Below, piece after piece: positions 27,006 through 41,201 of a DNA stretch of 64,000 nt. The DNA lies in the NCBI GenBank assembly GCA_008694505.1, contig VZDJ01007747.1, forward strand, positions 30,298,574 through 30,362,573. The letters run 5' to 3'. The DNA comes from Cyanoderma ruficeps. Its lineage: Eukaryota; Chordata; Aves; Passeriformes; Timaliidae. The number at the start of each line of letters is the position of its first letter. Positions within the stretch are counted from its first letter, which is position 1. A program made the position numbers and the translations under genes. Below the pieces are notes generated by a model. The model made no database searches and was not told the DNA's origin. It saw only the letters and a list, made by a program, of their open reading frames with translations.

Positions 27006-27071
27006 TTTAGCTGCTGATATTTTGTGTGCAATGAATAGCAGTGCTGATTTAGCTGCTGATATTTTGTGTGC
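27006..27071. repeat. 24-bp direct repeat, 42-bp spacing
   Basis: TTTAGCTGCTGATATTTTGTGTGC is found exactly at 27006-27029 and again at 27048-27071. The intervening 18 bases differ from what follows the second copy. Exact identity in neutral-looking DNA suggests a recent duplication. Confidence 0.9.
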
Positions 27072-30000
27072 TAATTAATAATGAGGAAAGCCACCTCTTT
27101 TAATGGTAAGCCTGTAGCTGTTATTTGGTAACTCATTTTGTGTGTTTTCTGTTCACTTTCTCTGAGAAACTGCAGCCACAAAAGACACTACAACTAGAAG
27201 TTTTTCTAGCTAACTGCCTTACTGTTCTCTCTAATTAGACCAAGTGTTTAGAAGTTCCCATTGCTGTCAGGTACATTGACAACACACACTAAATCCTTAT
27301 AAAGTAATTATTTTAAATTCTATGGGGTGGCCCAAATGGTTGGTGGTGGGGGCACTCAGCCTACCTGATGCTGGTTCAGCTTGAACCTAATCTGCAAGTA
27401 TTGATCAGCTTGGCCTGTAGCTATTTAGAAACAACTGGAATGCTTTTCTTAATGGCCATGGCACATGCAACTATTTTTGACCACTCTTCATGTTGTCTAA
27501 TATAGTGAAGGCTAAACATTGCTGGACAGCTCTAGAAGTAGAGAAAACTACTGCATGTTTCTGAAGAGACAGTTTTAACTTGCTGTCTGTTAACAGATAC
27601 AATAATTCTGGTAAATTACTGATATGAGGCAGGAAAAACATGTCACTTGGTAATTGAACTCACTAAATGGTAATGTGATTAAATACTGTATATAGAATGT
27701 AGTCACCCAAAATTGCATAAGAAGGCTACTCCTATTACATTTTTAAATAATAAATAAGTTCCTTGCTTGCCAGCATTTTTTCTGCTTCCTGAATTCCTCT
27801 CATCTTACCACAATGTGAATTTTATCTTCTATCGTTTTTGGTCTCACTCCAGGACCATTGAGAAAGAAATCATAGATGGAAAAAAGATAAAATAGTTTAA
27901 AATGATAATTTTTCAGCGTCCGATAATCATCTGAGTCTGATCTTGGAAAATGCTAGACACTACATGACTCTCCACTGTATGAGCTGGAAATGCTCAGCAT
28001 ATTACAAAATCAAGCGTTAATGATGTGAGTTCAATAGAGTGCAGTTGATTGTATTCTGAATTTATATTCTCTGAACCTCTGTTCAATCTTTGAGGCTGTT
28101 TATATCTAGGAGAATATGTTATTTGCAAACAGTTGAACAAGAATAAAATTTCATAAGAAAATATGAAAGCCTGTATTAAAATTCAGAATTTTAATACTCT
28201 TATTTCATCTTCATAACTTTGTTGTCTTTGGGTGTATATCCAAATAAGCACAGCTTTAAATTCTATCTGGAAATATGTTTTCCTTTACCTTGTATTTAAT
28301 TTTTCTCTGAGATGTTTATCATTATTTTGCTGAGCATAAGGTAACAATATGAAGTTAATGAGATTATAATTTTCAATGTGATTTTTTTTAGTGCAATGTT
28401 ATGTGGCAGCCTAAAAATGCAGGTTTGTATCCAGTCTGCATTGTTTTCTCTGAATATGGAAGATCATTTAAAAGTTTAGCTGATACTTCATCAGGGATCC
28501 AAGTGACAAATACGCTCATACTGATTCATGGATACTGTCTCCAAGCAATGTATATATCCCTGGTAAATGAGACTTCTGTGTCTTTTTGGAGGAAATGTAT
28601 GAGTTATGTTCTACTGAAATATGAAATCATAAAATTTCTCCTGGTTTATAATCAATTTTATTCGAAACCAAAACGAGATTATCAGACCTTTTTGGCTTCT
28701 CTTCCCAAGCATATTGTGCAGTGACATTCTTCTATTTCCTCAAGCTCCTTCTTCAGGTACCAGATTATGGATAAATACTTCTCATGGTCAAATAAATTTT
28801 TAGAAGCTTCTCATTTCAGCTAGTCCATTCACTGCTCAGCTGCACCCCTTTTCCTCTCTCTTCTTTAACCATTTAAAGGACTGTATCAGCATAGCATTAT
28901 AGCATCTGAAATCATTCAGATTTTGTTCCTCTTCTTCACTGAATAAAATACAGCAATGATGATTGCTTTGTAGCAGTAAGGAACTCATTTTGTAGATGAT
29001 TTGTTGTAAAATGTCTTATTCTAAGCTGTTTATGTCTGAAAATACCTCGGATTAAGGAGAGTATACCGTAGAAATAATAATTTCAGATTTGAGTATTAAA
29101 TTGTTTATCAAAACAAGGAGGTTAAAAAAAAAGAGTCATGGAAATGTTTTGCCATTGTTCAATTAGCTTCATTTGTTAGTGCTGCCCCATCTGCAGGTCA
29201 GTCTCTGATAAACAGCTTTTTTGGGACAGGAGTTGATGGAAATGAGCCCTTTCCTGTTACCAGTGCTGTGCTAATAGTAAGTGTTTTTCACTACTTCCAA
29301 AACTACTTAGATGTTCATAAATATGTCACAATCCCTGTGAGGTTTATTGCATATGTTCTTAATTCTGTGGCATTATAAAAAATCAGTTAAATGGATATGT
29401 GAGAATTGAACATAATTTCTCTGTCCTGTACTGGGTGATCTATACATATGGAAAAAAGTAAAATTGTTTGTGTGTTCTGGAAAAATTTCTTCTGGCTGCT
29501 TTTTGGGAGCTCTGTGCCAATCCAAAATAAGGATGAACAGTTTGTTTCATGTTTCTTTAGGTATAAATGATATGTAAATGTAAAGATCCACAGAAAAAGG
29601 AAATTCCAGTTTGTTTCTAGGGATATTTTGACAAATATTGGGCTAATTAGGAGCCTGAGCAAAAGCAAAATGGAGCATTTTCCAAAGCCATGATGATCTG
29701 AAGTGAAGTTCTGATAGTTATGAGTTAACTGGGAGTCTTCTGCTATTTATGTCAATGTTTTTGGGCACAATAGATGTAGAGTTACAAATGAAGTCAAGGC
29801 ATTTGCAGGAAAGGAGTATATCCAGTCCATATAGTAAGTTCGAGACCAGTTTAAAAATGAATATCTCTTACTGTTACAAAGAAAAGCTCCTGCATTGTAT
29901 AGTATAGAACTGTGTTTACAATTTTATCATTGTTATAAAGCCCAAAATATGATTAATACTGCTACTGATAAATATGGTTGTAAAACTGGAAAAAAAACAA

Positions 30001-31775
30001 TTTAAACCAAGAGCAAACAATTTCCAACAAATTCCAGTGGATCTTTCTCTTTAGAATTTGCTGGATTTCCATAGGTTTACAGAAGTAAATCAAATAATTT
30101 ATTTGTATTCATTTACTCTACTTTTTGTCCATCCTTCCCAAAGTTATACTCTTATTATGCTACTTTTGGTACAGAAAACATGATTTTACACATTATTTGG
30201 GACCAGTCTCCCATTCTGTTATTTCTAAAGAAGCAATTAGATCTGTCAATATTTCTGACAAATACACATTAAGACACACCATAATTTGTATACAAAGCTA
30301 CAGTGATTAGTCTCATAAAGTTTTATGCTCATCCGTTGCAGTTTTCAGACTTTTAAAATAGGAGTTTTTCTTGTTGAAGGATGATGATATACAGATGTAC
30401 AAAAAAAGAGGTACCTATCTGTATGGAGTCATATGGGTCTTGGGTATATTCATCCTGTGACTCTGAGATAAAAGATATTTCTTTAGGAAGTTAAATAGTC
30501 CAATAGACTCATTAATTCTTCATGAACTATGACATTGATGGCATTTTCTGGTGGATTGCTACCCTTTTTAAGTATCAGAACATACCATTCTCACAAAGAA
30601 AACGGATCAGTCCTGGCACATTTGCCTTACTCGAGGTATCTCTCTGATCTCCCTCTGCCTGAATCCCTCTCAGTGGCAGAGGATGGATCTTTTCAGCTTT
30701 GGAATACCCAACACAGGAAGTCTTCTCATTATGTGATTTTACTGAATGATTTTTTAAAAAATATTTTCTAATATTTTCTTTCATAGCAGTGACACACAAT
30801 TGTTCAAATTTGCTAAGTTACCCCTGAAAAAACTTTTAGAAATAACAAAAAGATTTCTTAGGGCTTGCATATCCTTTTTATCCCCTCTCAATCCAATTTC
30901 CTCCGGTAATTTTGGAAAGTGAAATGTTACTCTGTACCTATAACAAGTCTTGTAAGAATTCAGTCTTTGACATATTGACAAGAAAGCTTCTTGGCATCTA
31001 GAAAACTCTAATTTTTCACCAGTAAATAGATTATGTTTCTCTTTGCTGAGAAATGTTTATTAACCCTGAAAATCTAAAACTCCCTGCCACTTTAACCAAG
31101 AGGAGTAGACATACGCACTCCAGACAACTGCAAATAGCAAGCAGGAATGTTTTACTTACCAGTAACAATGGGTTAACATTAAAATCCTTTCTACTCATTT
31201 CACAGTCACTGTCATGTCTCTTATCACCATAATCTGACAGGAGGTAAACCTTTCCTCTCAGTTTAGTTTGGCAACTGAATCATCCAGTGAGAGCTCAACC
31301 CTATAAACCTGTAACACCAAGAGGGCTCATTATGATATAAAATTCCTCTGGCACAGCAAAGGAGCTCTCTGAAATTCCCACCCACCAATATTTGCTCTTG
31401 GTTATGTTGCTTATTGTTCTTGATGCAGTCAATTTGTTGTTGCAGATATCACCAAGTGTTCTGTGGCCCACACAGCACTGAGAGATAACAAGTGTGAACA
31501 CAGATGTTTTCCTTCTATGACAGACAACCTAAATACAACCTGGAATCAATTATTCACCTCTGTTGTCCCAGCAAAATGTTCAGAGTTAAAAAACGAGAAA
31601 GAATTCTGGAACAGTCTGCCCCACTATTCCTATCTCTTTTCTCCTCATTTACAATACAGAGATTCACTGTGCATGAGCAGGTGATACCTATAGACATTTT
31701 ATATATGAAAGATGATTACCTTAATGAGTTAAAAAAAACAAACCAAAGAGCAGTTTCCCCTATACTTGTGTATTA

Positions 31776-31812
31776 TATGCTTCAGTATGCTTCAATATGC
31801 TTTCAAATGCTT
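31776..31812. repeat. 10-bp tandem repeat (about 3.5 copies)
   Basis: Units TATGCTTCAG, TATGCTTCAA, TATGCTTTCAA and a partial ATGCTTCC follow each other. This is a short decaying minisatellite. Confidence 0.85.
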
Positions 31813-33317
31813 CCCACAGACTTTCCAGAGAGACTAGCAATGCTCAACTCTTCACTATGTTCTAGATCTGTTTTCTTTTGGCAGAAGTTGAACCCCAAAT
31901 TTTAGTCAATATTGAAGCATACAGAAGCTTTCGTTACTTGGTATTTATCTGATTGCCTTTTTTTTCCTGTGGATAGACAAACGATGAAAAGGATGAAAAT
32001 ATGTAAATGAAGCTCAAGTTAATGCAGCAGCAAAACCTTAGAGAGGAGTATACAGTGGGGGTAAATAAATACCTGGTATATTTTTGCTGATGTCTTTTTT
32101 GTTCCATATTTCATTCTACAGAAAGAGAATGAATTCTCCTTTCCACACACAAATCCCTTCCTTCATCTACCTAAATCAGGTATCATAAAAAACTATTGAA
32201 ACTTGCCTCTGCTGAGAAAAACAAAATCAAAGCAAACCCTACTTTTTCTCTGAAGCATCTCATTGTAAAATTCCTTAATATGTCAGCAGTCACCCACACA
32301 TTCATCCAGAACTGGATTCTGTAAGCTTGCCCTATTTTTCAGTATTCGTTTCACAACTTATAGCTGCAATCTCTAGTGGCCCAAAGTTTTCAGCAGACAT
32401 CACTGGTATAATCTAGCTTTGTTGAAGTTAAACAATTTCTTTGTAGTCTTCAGTGAAAGTTCTTGAAATACTTGTGCTAGAGTAGTCAGCTAATGCAACT
32501 AGACAGTTCTGTAAAGATTCTCCTCAAATCCCATATAGATGCCAGTTTTGACTGTTTCTTCTGGAATTTTTCCAAATATCAAATTGATCAAGCAATATTA
32601 AGGCAAGTCTATGTAAGTCTACTTACACCCAGCTAGAAGACATTTCCATGTAGCTCAAATAAGTATTGCTCAAAATATCTGTAGCTATGTGGCATCACAC
32701 AGACCTTACATGATTCATCAGCTTGTGACTCTAGAGTTTTTAGCTTGTATGATTTAGATCACTCATAAAAATAGTTATTTAGCTGTCAATAGGAAAAAAA
32801 AATTACACAAAAAACTCCAGCTTTACTTTTGGGTGTAACTGATTACAGATAAAATCCAGTAACATGAGATAATGAAAACCTGCTTTCTTTAGGCAGTCCC
32901 TGTCTCTGTGCACTGTTACAGCTGCAGTAAACAGTTTGCCTTTCCTGACTTGCATGTGCTCAGAAGAGTTCAGGGTCTTGGTTACTGCTGCAGTAAGGGC
33001 TCAGAGCAGAGGTATTTCAGGTTTTTTGCAGGTTATTGCTCCACATTTTTCTTGTTGATATTCCCACTAGTGCATAGGTCTGTTTATTTTCTTTCTGACC
33101 TGTTTTGCTATTCACTCCCAGGTGAAAGATCTCCTCATTCCCAGATCCTGAAGTTGCTCAGGTTCTGTAGAGTGCTCTTAAATTCTATTTTCATTTCACC
33201 TAAATTATGAAATGATTCACTGTATTTTGGGAAAGGAATGATCCTGTACAGCCTGGATTGATACACTTTTCACACATGCTTTCATGCCACTTACAATATG
33301 ACCAATTTTTCTCTAGC

Positions 33318-33351
33318 ATATATATATTTTATATTTATATGTAATATATTT
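33318..33351. repeat. AT-rich simple repeat
   Basis: A run of TA and TTTATA words made only of A and T, apart from one G. Confidence 0.7.
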
Positions 33352-35427
33352 TTACAGTCCTTAGGTTTGTAAATGTGGAATTCACTGTCAATGCATTTCC
33401 TTTCCTCAAAGTCAGAGTACACAATCTGAAGAGGAGAAGGAAGTAAATCAAATGCATGGCTTCAGAAGAGCGATGTTAATTCCTTTTCTTAATCATTATT
33501 GTGATTATATGAAGTACAGCATCATTTGTTTGAAAAAATTCAGTGGTAAGTTGAAATTTAGTGTTCTACAGCTTAAGCTTATTTTAAACTCACTACAAAA
33601 TTTTAGCATGATGTACAGAACTTCTGATTCATGTATACTTCTATTATAGAGGAGAATTGCTCTGGACTTGATTAAGGTTTGAACTAAGGAAACAGATACA
33701 GTGCCATTTGAATATCTTGACATCTTCTGAACCAGATTCAGAAAAAATGCATCCTTCTAGAGATTTATCTCAAGTGATTATCTTCATATCTGTGGCAAAT
33801 AAGATGTCGTTTTCAGGTGCATAAAAGCAAACTCTGAAGATTGAGGATTCTACCTCTCCATTCCCTCTGGAGTAGTGTTACCGAATTTCTGCATTTATAC
33901 ATCCCATCTCTGGCAAAACTCCTCTGTATTCTTGTACCTTCTGAAGACTTTATTCAAATACTAATGTGGGAGCATATCTGATAACCAACCCTCTCCCATT
34001 GGTCCATGTGTAGGCAGTACACATTCCTGTTTATTATCCCATCATGGGAATCATTCTCCCAGAGGCTTGTCTCATCTCCTGTGCCTGGTTCCCCATTCGC
34101 ACTCCCTGTGGATGAACGAATCCCTGAGATGCGGCCCTCAGAGCAGTATGACAATGTGTTGTGAGAGCTGGCCTTAGAGCTGGAACATCAAGGATTTTAT
34201 AACCGACTGTTACGTGGGCAGGCAGTTTCTCTGAAGGTTTATATCCAAAAAACTTGAACTTGAATTACATTAACAGCATTTTCAAGTTTTAGCTGTTTGG
34301 AGCTGTACTACATGGTGTGCTATGTTCCAGTGCTCATGGGCATAGGATTGGTTTTCTCCTTGCCCTGGACAGGAGCAATATAGATGTGTTCCACCAGAGA
34401 AGATGGGCGACTTTCTGCAGATGCCTTGCACAGACTGATCAGAAGAGAACCACCAGTATTCAAAGGGATAAACTCTAGTTCCTAGAGTACATTAATTTCA
34501 TTCAAAAATGGGATGTAGAATAGTTGAGAGCATTCTCTTTTAAAAATAGCTATTATTTCTGTGTAATAAAACTAACACTCATGTTTTGTTCTCGCAAATC
34601 AAAATTCGGTTCCAGTAATCATCTGGAAATCCACACTGAATGTTGTGTGGTGAAAATGTACTTCTTAGCACAGTAAACACCAATTTAAAATTGATATTTA
34701 TTTGCAGAATGCAATTTTCAAAAGATATAAGATAAAAGAGCTGTGAAATATGCTTAAACTGGAAGAATTTTTTCTGCTGAAGTTTCAGAAGTTTCAGAAA
34801 CTCTGTTATCATACTGAAGTTCAGCTTATTTTGTTGGTGGTTTGTGATGGGAATACAGCCATGTCTGGAGTGCTGTGTCATGCTAAGGACTCAAAGGACC
34901 TTCCTTATACCAGCAAGTTCCAACAGTGCAAATTCAAGCATTGTTCAGTTCTAAATAGCAGTGGGCCTGAAATATATCCCTAGATGTGAATCTGAATGGA
35001 AGTGCTTCCCTTTACTTCGGCAGCCTAAAAGTTGGTTGTTAAGGCAAATGTTTCTCTGTTGTTATGGATTTTCTGACAGTTTTTTTCTTACAGCTGATTG
35101 ATAGACTGTTTCCAGAGATGAAATTATTGTCCTAGCCTGTGTGGATATACCTGAGATGTCTCCAGTTGTTATAGATAGGCATGGGGTTTTGTGTGTAATG
35201 TTTTGCACAAAGCAACGTAAGCTGTAGTTCAAATGTCCGCAGGAAACTTCATGAACATAAAAGTTGGAAATGTATGTAATTGGCATGAAGATTAATTCAG
35301 TTCAAAGGAAGCTGACTGATTAAAAAAACCTTTGAGTTCTACTATCTTATGAAAAATAAATTGCAGAAAGCGGATACTTGTTCCTTTGCATCCTTTGATT
35401 GTTTTGCATAATCAGTAGGAACTCCTG

Positions 35428-35900
35428 ATGGAAATGAAGGCAGTGAGGTGCTGTGTTCCATTATGCTTGCTTTCTTTAGGAAGCAGTAGGTTTACAATTG
35501 AAAAGTCAGCTTTGTTTATCAAACTCTGGTGTGAACAGTGCCAATTTTTTTTTCGTTTGGCTCCTTCCTACCATTTGCCTTTAGCAATCGTGTTCGGTAT
35601 TGTTAGATGCAGACTGTGTGTGGGAGCACAGTGTGAGGGGAAAAAAGAGGACGGTGAAAAAGGGGTCACTTTGGTGTCCTGCCACAGGCTGGGCACAGCT
35701 TCTGTTTGTAATCAGAGGGCTCCCCTGGTGCAGTCTATGGCTGCTTGGCAAAGGGCTGCTGCGGCTGGCAGGGTGGCTCCGTCCTCAGCAGCATCATCTC
35801 CTCGGCATCTCCGGCTGGAGCTCGCTGAAGAGCAAACAGGAATGCTGCTTAGGGCTCCTGTGTGACCTTGGAGTGGCACCAAAGTCCTGGAATGCTGGGT
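35428..35900 (+). other. GC-richer island with a 145-codon open frame
   Basis: The stretch 35580-35880 contains several CpGs (for example TGCGGC, TCCGTCC, CTCGGC, TCCGGC) in an otherwise CpG-poor region. An ATG-started frame runs 35428-35865 (+). Its C-terminal third is Ala/Arg/Leu-rich, which mostly reflects base composition. Overlapping open frames exist on both strands. No domain, signal peptide or family is recognisable, and no matching splice pattern was seen. It could be a small CpG patch, a first exon or promoter of an unannotated transcript, or a decayed GC-rich repeat. Confidence 0.25.
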
Positions 35901-37310
35901 AGGTTCCTTTTCCTTGGTTTGTAGCCACTGAGTAGAGCTTTGGTTAGGTCCTAGTTGGTGTTGGTTGTTGCTAACGGCCTCTGGCTTCTTAAAAGTGTCA
36001 GTCCACAAGGAAAAATACTGCCATGCAGAAATGTATTGGTCTGCCTCTGGGAATGGGAAGGTAGTGTAGGAAATGGTCCCCAAGCGTACAACTGGCTTTA
36101 AGTGGCTCAGCTGCTTTTCTGCATTTGAGTGACAGTGGCATTAAGGCAGCACAGAATCTCAACTATTCATCTTTTCTGGGTAGAGCAGCTGTCTTTCAGT
36201 AACAGCTAGAGGAATGCAGCTCTCCTCTTTGACACTGATGTCAGGCAAGCTAAGATAGGAAGGATAATAGGTTCATGCATAGAGGATTACATTATTTCCT
36301 TTACCTAAGCAACTGACTAAGGTAAGAGGTAAATATTTATTTACCATCTAGAGATACTACATTATTTTTATCATTTAAGTTAAAATCAGAGTTTTAATAA
36401 ATAGTAGATAAAGTCTGATTTTTACCCCATCTGTCTATTATACAAATGCATTAATGTTCCAGATGAATAATTTAAACCAAAGAAATATTAATACACTAAT
36501 TCCACTTAATTAATACTAGGAATATATGAGCTGAGAATGGTTAATGAAATTCTAAATATTTTCCTTTTATCCCCAGTCCATCTCCTCTCTTCTCCTCCAA
36601 TTTCCCTTAACCACAGTTTTTGGATTTAAGTTGTGTATATATCCTGCAGGGAAACTAAAGGTTAAGTTTTTGTTTAGGATGGAAGTGTTAGCCCCTGAGA
36701 AGAAAACACATGAAGAGAATGAAGATTTGCAACAGTATCCTCAGAAGCCTGCAAGCTGTAAGAAAATGCTTAGGAATTGCTGCTTGATAAAGCGAATTTT
36801 TGCCTGGAAAAGTTTGAGCTCTAAAGGTACCTTTTCTATTGAAAATTTTAGTGTAGGAGAAATTGTTGTCCTCCCAAGAATTCTGAATTTTTGATACAGT
36901 GGTATTACTGAATTTAACATCTGTCAAGTTACAGGTACAAAGAGTCTCTGCTGTCTTGAGTCTATTGTGCAAAGAGATTAAAAATGGTACAGCTTTGATT
37001 GAGATGCTTTATCATAATGTGATAAAAATAATTGTACTGCATGAGTATTCATTTTGCAGCACATAAAAATACATGGTCTGCAGAAAAAAAATCCTTCCGT
37101 CAGAAGATAAATGAGTAAATGTAGAATCCCAGCAATTAGATGTATCAATTTATCAGGGCCCAACCCAAAATTCTGTTTTGATGACTAAAATCTCCTTTCA
37201 TTGTTATTAGAATATATTTGCATGGAAATTACATGATCAATGCCTTTGTCTTTGAGGAAATGGAGAAAGGTAACATTCTGTCACATTTATACATAATGAT
37301 GTTATGTACT

Positions 37311-37328
37311 GTATTTATTAATAAATAC
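37311..37328. repeat. 18-bp perfect AT palindrome
   Basis: GTATTTATTAATAAATAC is self-complementary. In AT-rich DNA such palindromes are not rare. Confidence 0.8.
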
Positions 37329-38080
37329 TGAAAGAAATGCTTCTTTTTTAAATTAGAAGTTGGCTGTGAAATATCTCACCGTTGAAAGTTGAACTCTTTT
37401 ATGAATAATAAATTAAACAGAAACTGTCCTGAAATGATCGTTAATCTGCTTCACATTATTTCCCTCAGGAACATACAAACAGTTAAGAATTTTATTCAGC
37501 ACAGATTCCTCTTTTTACCATAGTATTTGTTTTTTGCAATATTATGTAAAAACAGAAGACAAAACACTGCCCCAAACAATTCTTTAGCATTTTGGCAGCA
37601 TTTTTCATTCCCTTGTAGACATTTTATGACAGAAACAGACAAACAAACAAATCCCAAACCAGGTCCTCAGTATATCCAATTTGTGTCAAACAGAATGAAA
37701 AAAAAATGCATGACATTTCTTTGTCATCAAGAGCTAAGACACCATAACCTGAGTGTGTGATATGTTACTTTATTTACACATTTACTTTAAAGGCTGTGCT
37801 GTAGTAGCTTAGTTCCAACTTTTAGAAACGATGTTCTGGTTAAATACGACCTACTTCTGGTTTTGAACTGCACTGATCTCTACATTGTCCAAGTAAATAA
37901 GTGCTTCATATGCCTTTTAATCTAAGCATAAACATCTAACTATTCTCAGCCATTCATTTTTAAAGGTTTAAGTTATTTTTTTCAACCAATAGCTGCTTTA
38001 ATCACATGCATTTTATGGTTTGCTAAATACATGTTTAATTTCCTATTATTGTATCAGGTTGTACCTGTAATTTGCTGCAC

Positions 38081-38119
38081 TTTTTTTTTTTTTTTTTGGT
38101 GTTNTTTTTTTTTGGTGTT
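38081..38119. other. T-tract with single N and duplicated GGTGTT
   Basis: Seventeen Ts followed by GGTGTT, a single N, then nine Ts followed again by GGTGTT. The identical motif on both sides of the N suggests that the assembler joined two ends of the same homopolymer-bounded sequence and created a false short duplication. Confidence 0.8.
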
Positions 38120-41100
38120 GTTCCTGAAGCTAATGAGGCAAAAGTAGATTTTCTGTAACTCTTTCAGAACACTCATCCTTCCGCTCATGCAAAGTTTAAG
38201 ATTTTTTTTTACTGGATTATTTATCATCAATCTCAGTAGCTTGAAGCAATCACCTCTCTAGAAATGATGGGTGAAGCTAAAGCAAATTGCATTGAAGTTT
38301 ATAGATCTGATTCTTCAATACCTTCAAACTGGCTAATAATTTACACTTTCAAAAAAGGTCTTGAAACAGTCAATAAGTGACAACAAAATTAAAGATTTAT
38401 TTTATTCTGGTAAAGTGAATTAGCAGACAGGTGAATCACTATAAAATCAGGCTCAGTTAAGTCACTCTGGCAGAGACAAAATCAGAATCTGACACAAAGT
38501 TAACTCAAAATGAAGCTGTTACTTTTGCTTTATGTAGTACCAAATGATAGAAAGTGTATTCCCATAGGGATACCTTGAGAAGAAGATTTGAATATTTATC
38601 AGGATCAAGAAGACAGACGTTTCTGGGTACTTTCTTCAGTACTATGCTGTTGTCCAAGGTGACCTCACTGGCCAAATAGGTTTTGTTGGACTGCAGTGAT
38701 AGAGCATTCCGAGTACTCATGGCAGTGCTGTAGGAACTAAGAGCATGTGGCTACAGAGCTGCTTGCTCAGTACCTACTGTTTTCTGTGGGAAGAATGAGA
38801 GTGGGTTTCCAAATCATATTGTGGTGGCTCATTCCCACTTAGATGTTCTTTTATGCAAATCAGATACCCCACTGGTTATCTTAAACTAACTTACACAGGT
38901 AAAGTGGTATAAAAATAGTCATTAGGCAGTTGAGGTTTGCAGTTTAGTATTTAAAAAATAACTGAAATTTTTGTTTGTATTTCTAAAAAATCACGATAGC
39001 TGTAAAGACCAGATTATTTGGTAGTTCATTGCCCTTGTAACAGTTTGCAACTGGAAATGCTGGAAAGTAATGGATATTCAATCTTTCTTTTAAAACAGAT
39101 ACTATTTTTTCTCTACAATTCATTTTTTTGTGTTTTAGTTTATTTGTATAGTCTTGCAACTGAGTTTGTCAACATGTTTTAGCTTCATAGAATTAATTAT
39201 TCTTTCAGAAACAATTTCTGTTTATGAATTTGGAGCAAGAAAATAAATATTTGATTTACTGCAATGTTGGGATGATTTAACTCTATTTTCAGAATGGAAA
39301 ATCTTCACTCCCGTGATAAAATTTTAGAATATCATCACACTGGGGATGCCTTCCTGCTTTTCCTGTTTCAAAATCTGAGAATAAGAAGAATCGTATTTCA
39401 TAAGTACTGGAAAGATAATTATACTCAACCTTTTTTGATGCAGAATTTAAGCAGCATGGATTCAATGCACGAGTGCACCCTCAAAAGGATGAACAAGAGA
39501 ATAAAAAAAAAGAAGCACCTTGAATTTCAAAGAAAAGTAAATAGAATAACATGGTTGTCAATGGGAAACGTTTTCATACTAAACCCAGTATTTTAATCAA
39601 TGCTCAAGGCTCAGTAATTTGACTAATTTCATCAGACAGTAGTTTCAGAGAGCAGGTATCTTGTAACTGAGGCCAAAGGAGCAGACTATGACAGTGCCAG
39701 GAATCCGTCAGTGAGAGCTTGATGCTGCAGTAAACTCTGAGCCCAAGTTTAAAGGACATGTTGAAAAACTTTGAATTTTAAATGCTCAATTTCAAAAATG
39801 CGTATCTCTCACTAAATTGGCAGCCTCCTCAGCTAATCTAGGGCAGTTATGAGTCTTTCATGATCATTCTATGCCATGAATATACATTTGCTGCAGATTT
39901 TGTAAAATGCAAATGAGAGACACCAAGAGGACAACAAGTTGACTGTCATGAAGATAGATTTGGAGGCATTGTGCTGCTGACTCTGCATTTCATACCGCTA
40001 AAAATATTATATATGATCAACTGTTTATGTTTTTTACATTGTTTGTGTTTCCTCATGTCACATATTTATGAGTTAAGGTATAAGTGCTTTAGGAATAATC
40101 CCAAGCTGTCAATCATTGTGTGTGTTTTTCCCTGTCAAACAGTACATTTGACAAAGTATATATGGAAAAAATAGCCCAAGTTATTTCAGAACTACTTAAA
40201 ATTCTGCTCTGCCTAGGATACTTCATACTGTCTTAGACCTGGAATAGCTCAAAAAAATTCCTGCGGAAGTTTGTCAGTACCAGCTTTTTAAATATGGACT
40301 TTGTGTGAACAGGGTAGTAATTTGTCTTCTGTGACCCATTTGCCTTTGCTTGTCCTATGCAGATAAGTTGAACCATTGCTTTGAAATCTAGTCACATATC
40401 ATGATCTCTCAAAAAAACCCATGAAAATCTTTTCCCCTAGTTGTTAAAAATTAACAAAAAACTTTTATTCATATAGGATAGGATATTTTTACAATGTCTC
40501 TCAGCATTATCTGCTGTGTGTTTTTCTTTTGAGCAGTGAAGTGATGAGGCAAAGGCAACATGTAAGGTAGAAAGTGATGACATCAGGATTGCATACAGGA
40601 TTTGCATTCCACTATCAAAGCCCTCAACTGCCTTAATTAGAAAGTATCATGACTCCTGAAACAGGATTTTTTTTCCTAACTTGATTACTGAAGCAAAAAC
40701 GTATTTTTTGTTTGCTTGTGCATGGAGTGATAGTTCCTGAAATCTGCCTGGTCCTAATTAACCTTCCCTACAGGAGAAATATTAAATAAATGGTGTAGAT
40801 AAAAGTGTCAGAAAAAACCAAGGAATAATAAATATTCAGTGTCAGGAATACCATATACTCCTGACTTCATTCCCTTGTGCCAGTAGCTGCTCTTTACTAA
40901 CAGTCCTCTCCTAAACCATGGCTGATACACAGTGTAGATCTTAACTTGTCCAGTAATTGAATTTTTATGGCCTGTCAAATGTGTCATTTTTTATTTCCTG
41001 TCATTTCAAACTACATCCTGTGGGTTTTGTGGGTTTTTTCCCCCTCAGCTTTCTCACAGATGCTTTGAGCATTGTTTGGTTTCTGTTGAAATCACAGATT

Positions 41101-41201
41101 TGCATGAGAGGACACTTTTATGGGCAGTAGGAAACATTTGTCCTATGTGCCTGTAGAACTGCAGTTCACATGGCTTTGCAATTTTGAGTCTGAAAGACTC
41201 T

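Larger units (their letters stand above)
25611..35427. other. Long non-coding stretch
   Basis: Nearly 10 kb with no gene or mobile element I can identify. The longest frames (133 codons at 31504-31905 +, 107 codons at 28401-28724 +, 100 codons at 32908-33210 + and at 34579-34881 -) have no recognisable domains, atypical composition for protein, and no convincing paired splice sites. Small tandem duplications at 27006 and 31776 and an AT run at 33318 are listed separately. The patch at 34070-34210 has several CpGs and is slightly GC-richer. Confidence 0.5.
35901..41200. other. Non-coding stretch
   Basis: AT-rich DNA with no gene or recognised transposon. Frames of up to 123 codons (35712-36083 -) and 100 codons (39294-39596 +) lack any support. 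An 18-bp palindrome and an N-containing T-tract are listed separately. The segment 38030-38500 is compositionally ordinary. Confidence 0.5.

Noticed and set aside
31504..31905. 133-codon plus-strand frame
   Set aside because: No domain or splice context, overlaps a second frame in another phase, and its end includes a decaying 10-bp tandem repeat.
39294..39596. 100-codon plus frame after an acceptor-like TTTTCAG
   Set aside because: The lysine-rich, low-complexity C-terminal part reflects A-rich DNA. No donor or homologue is recognisable.
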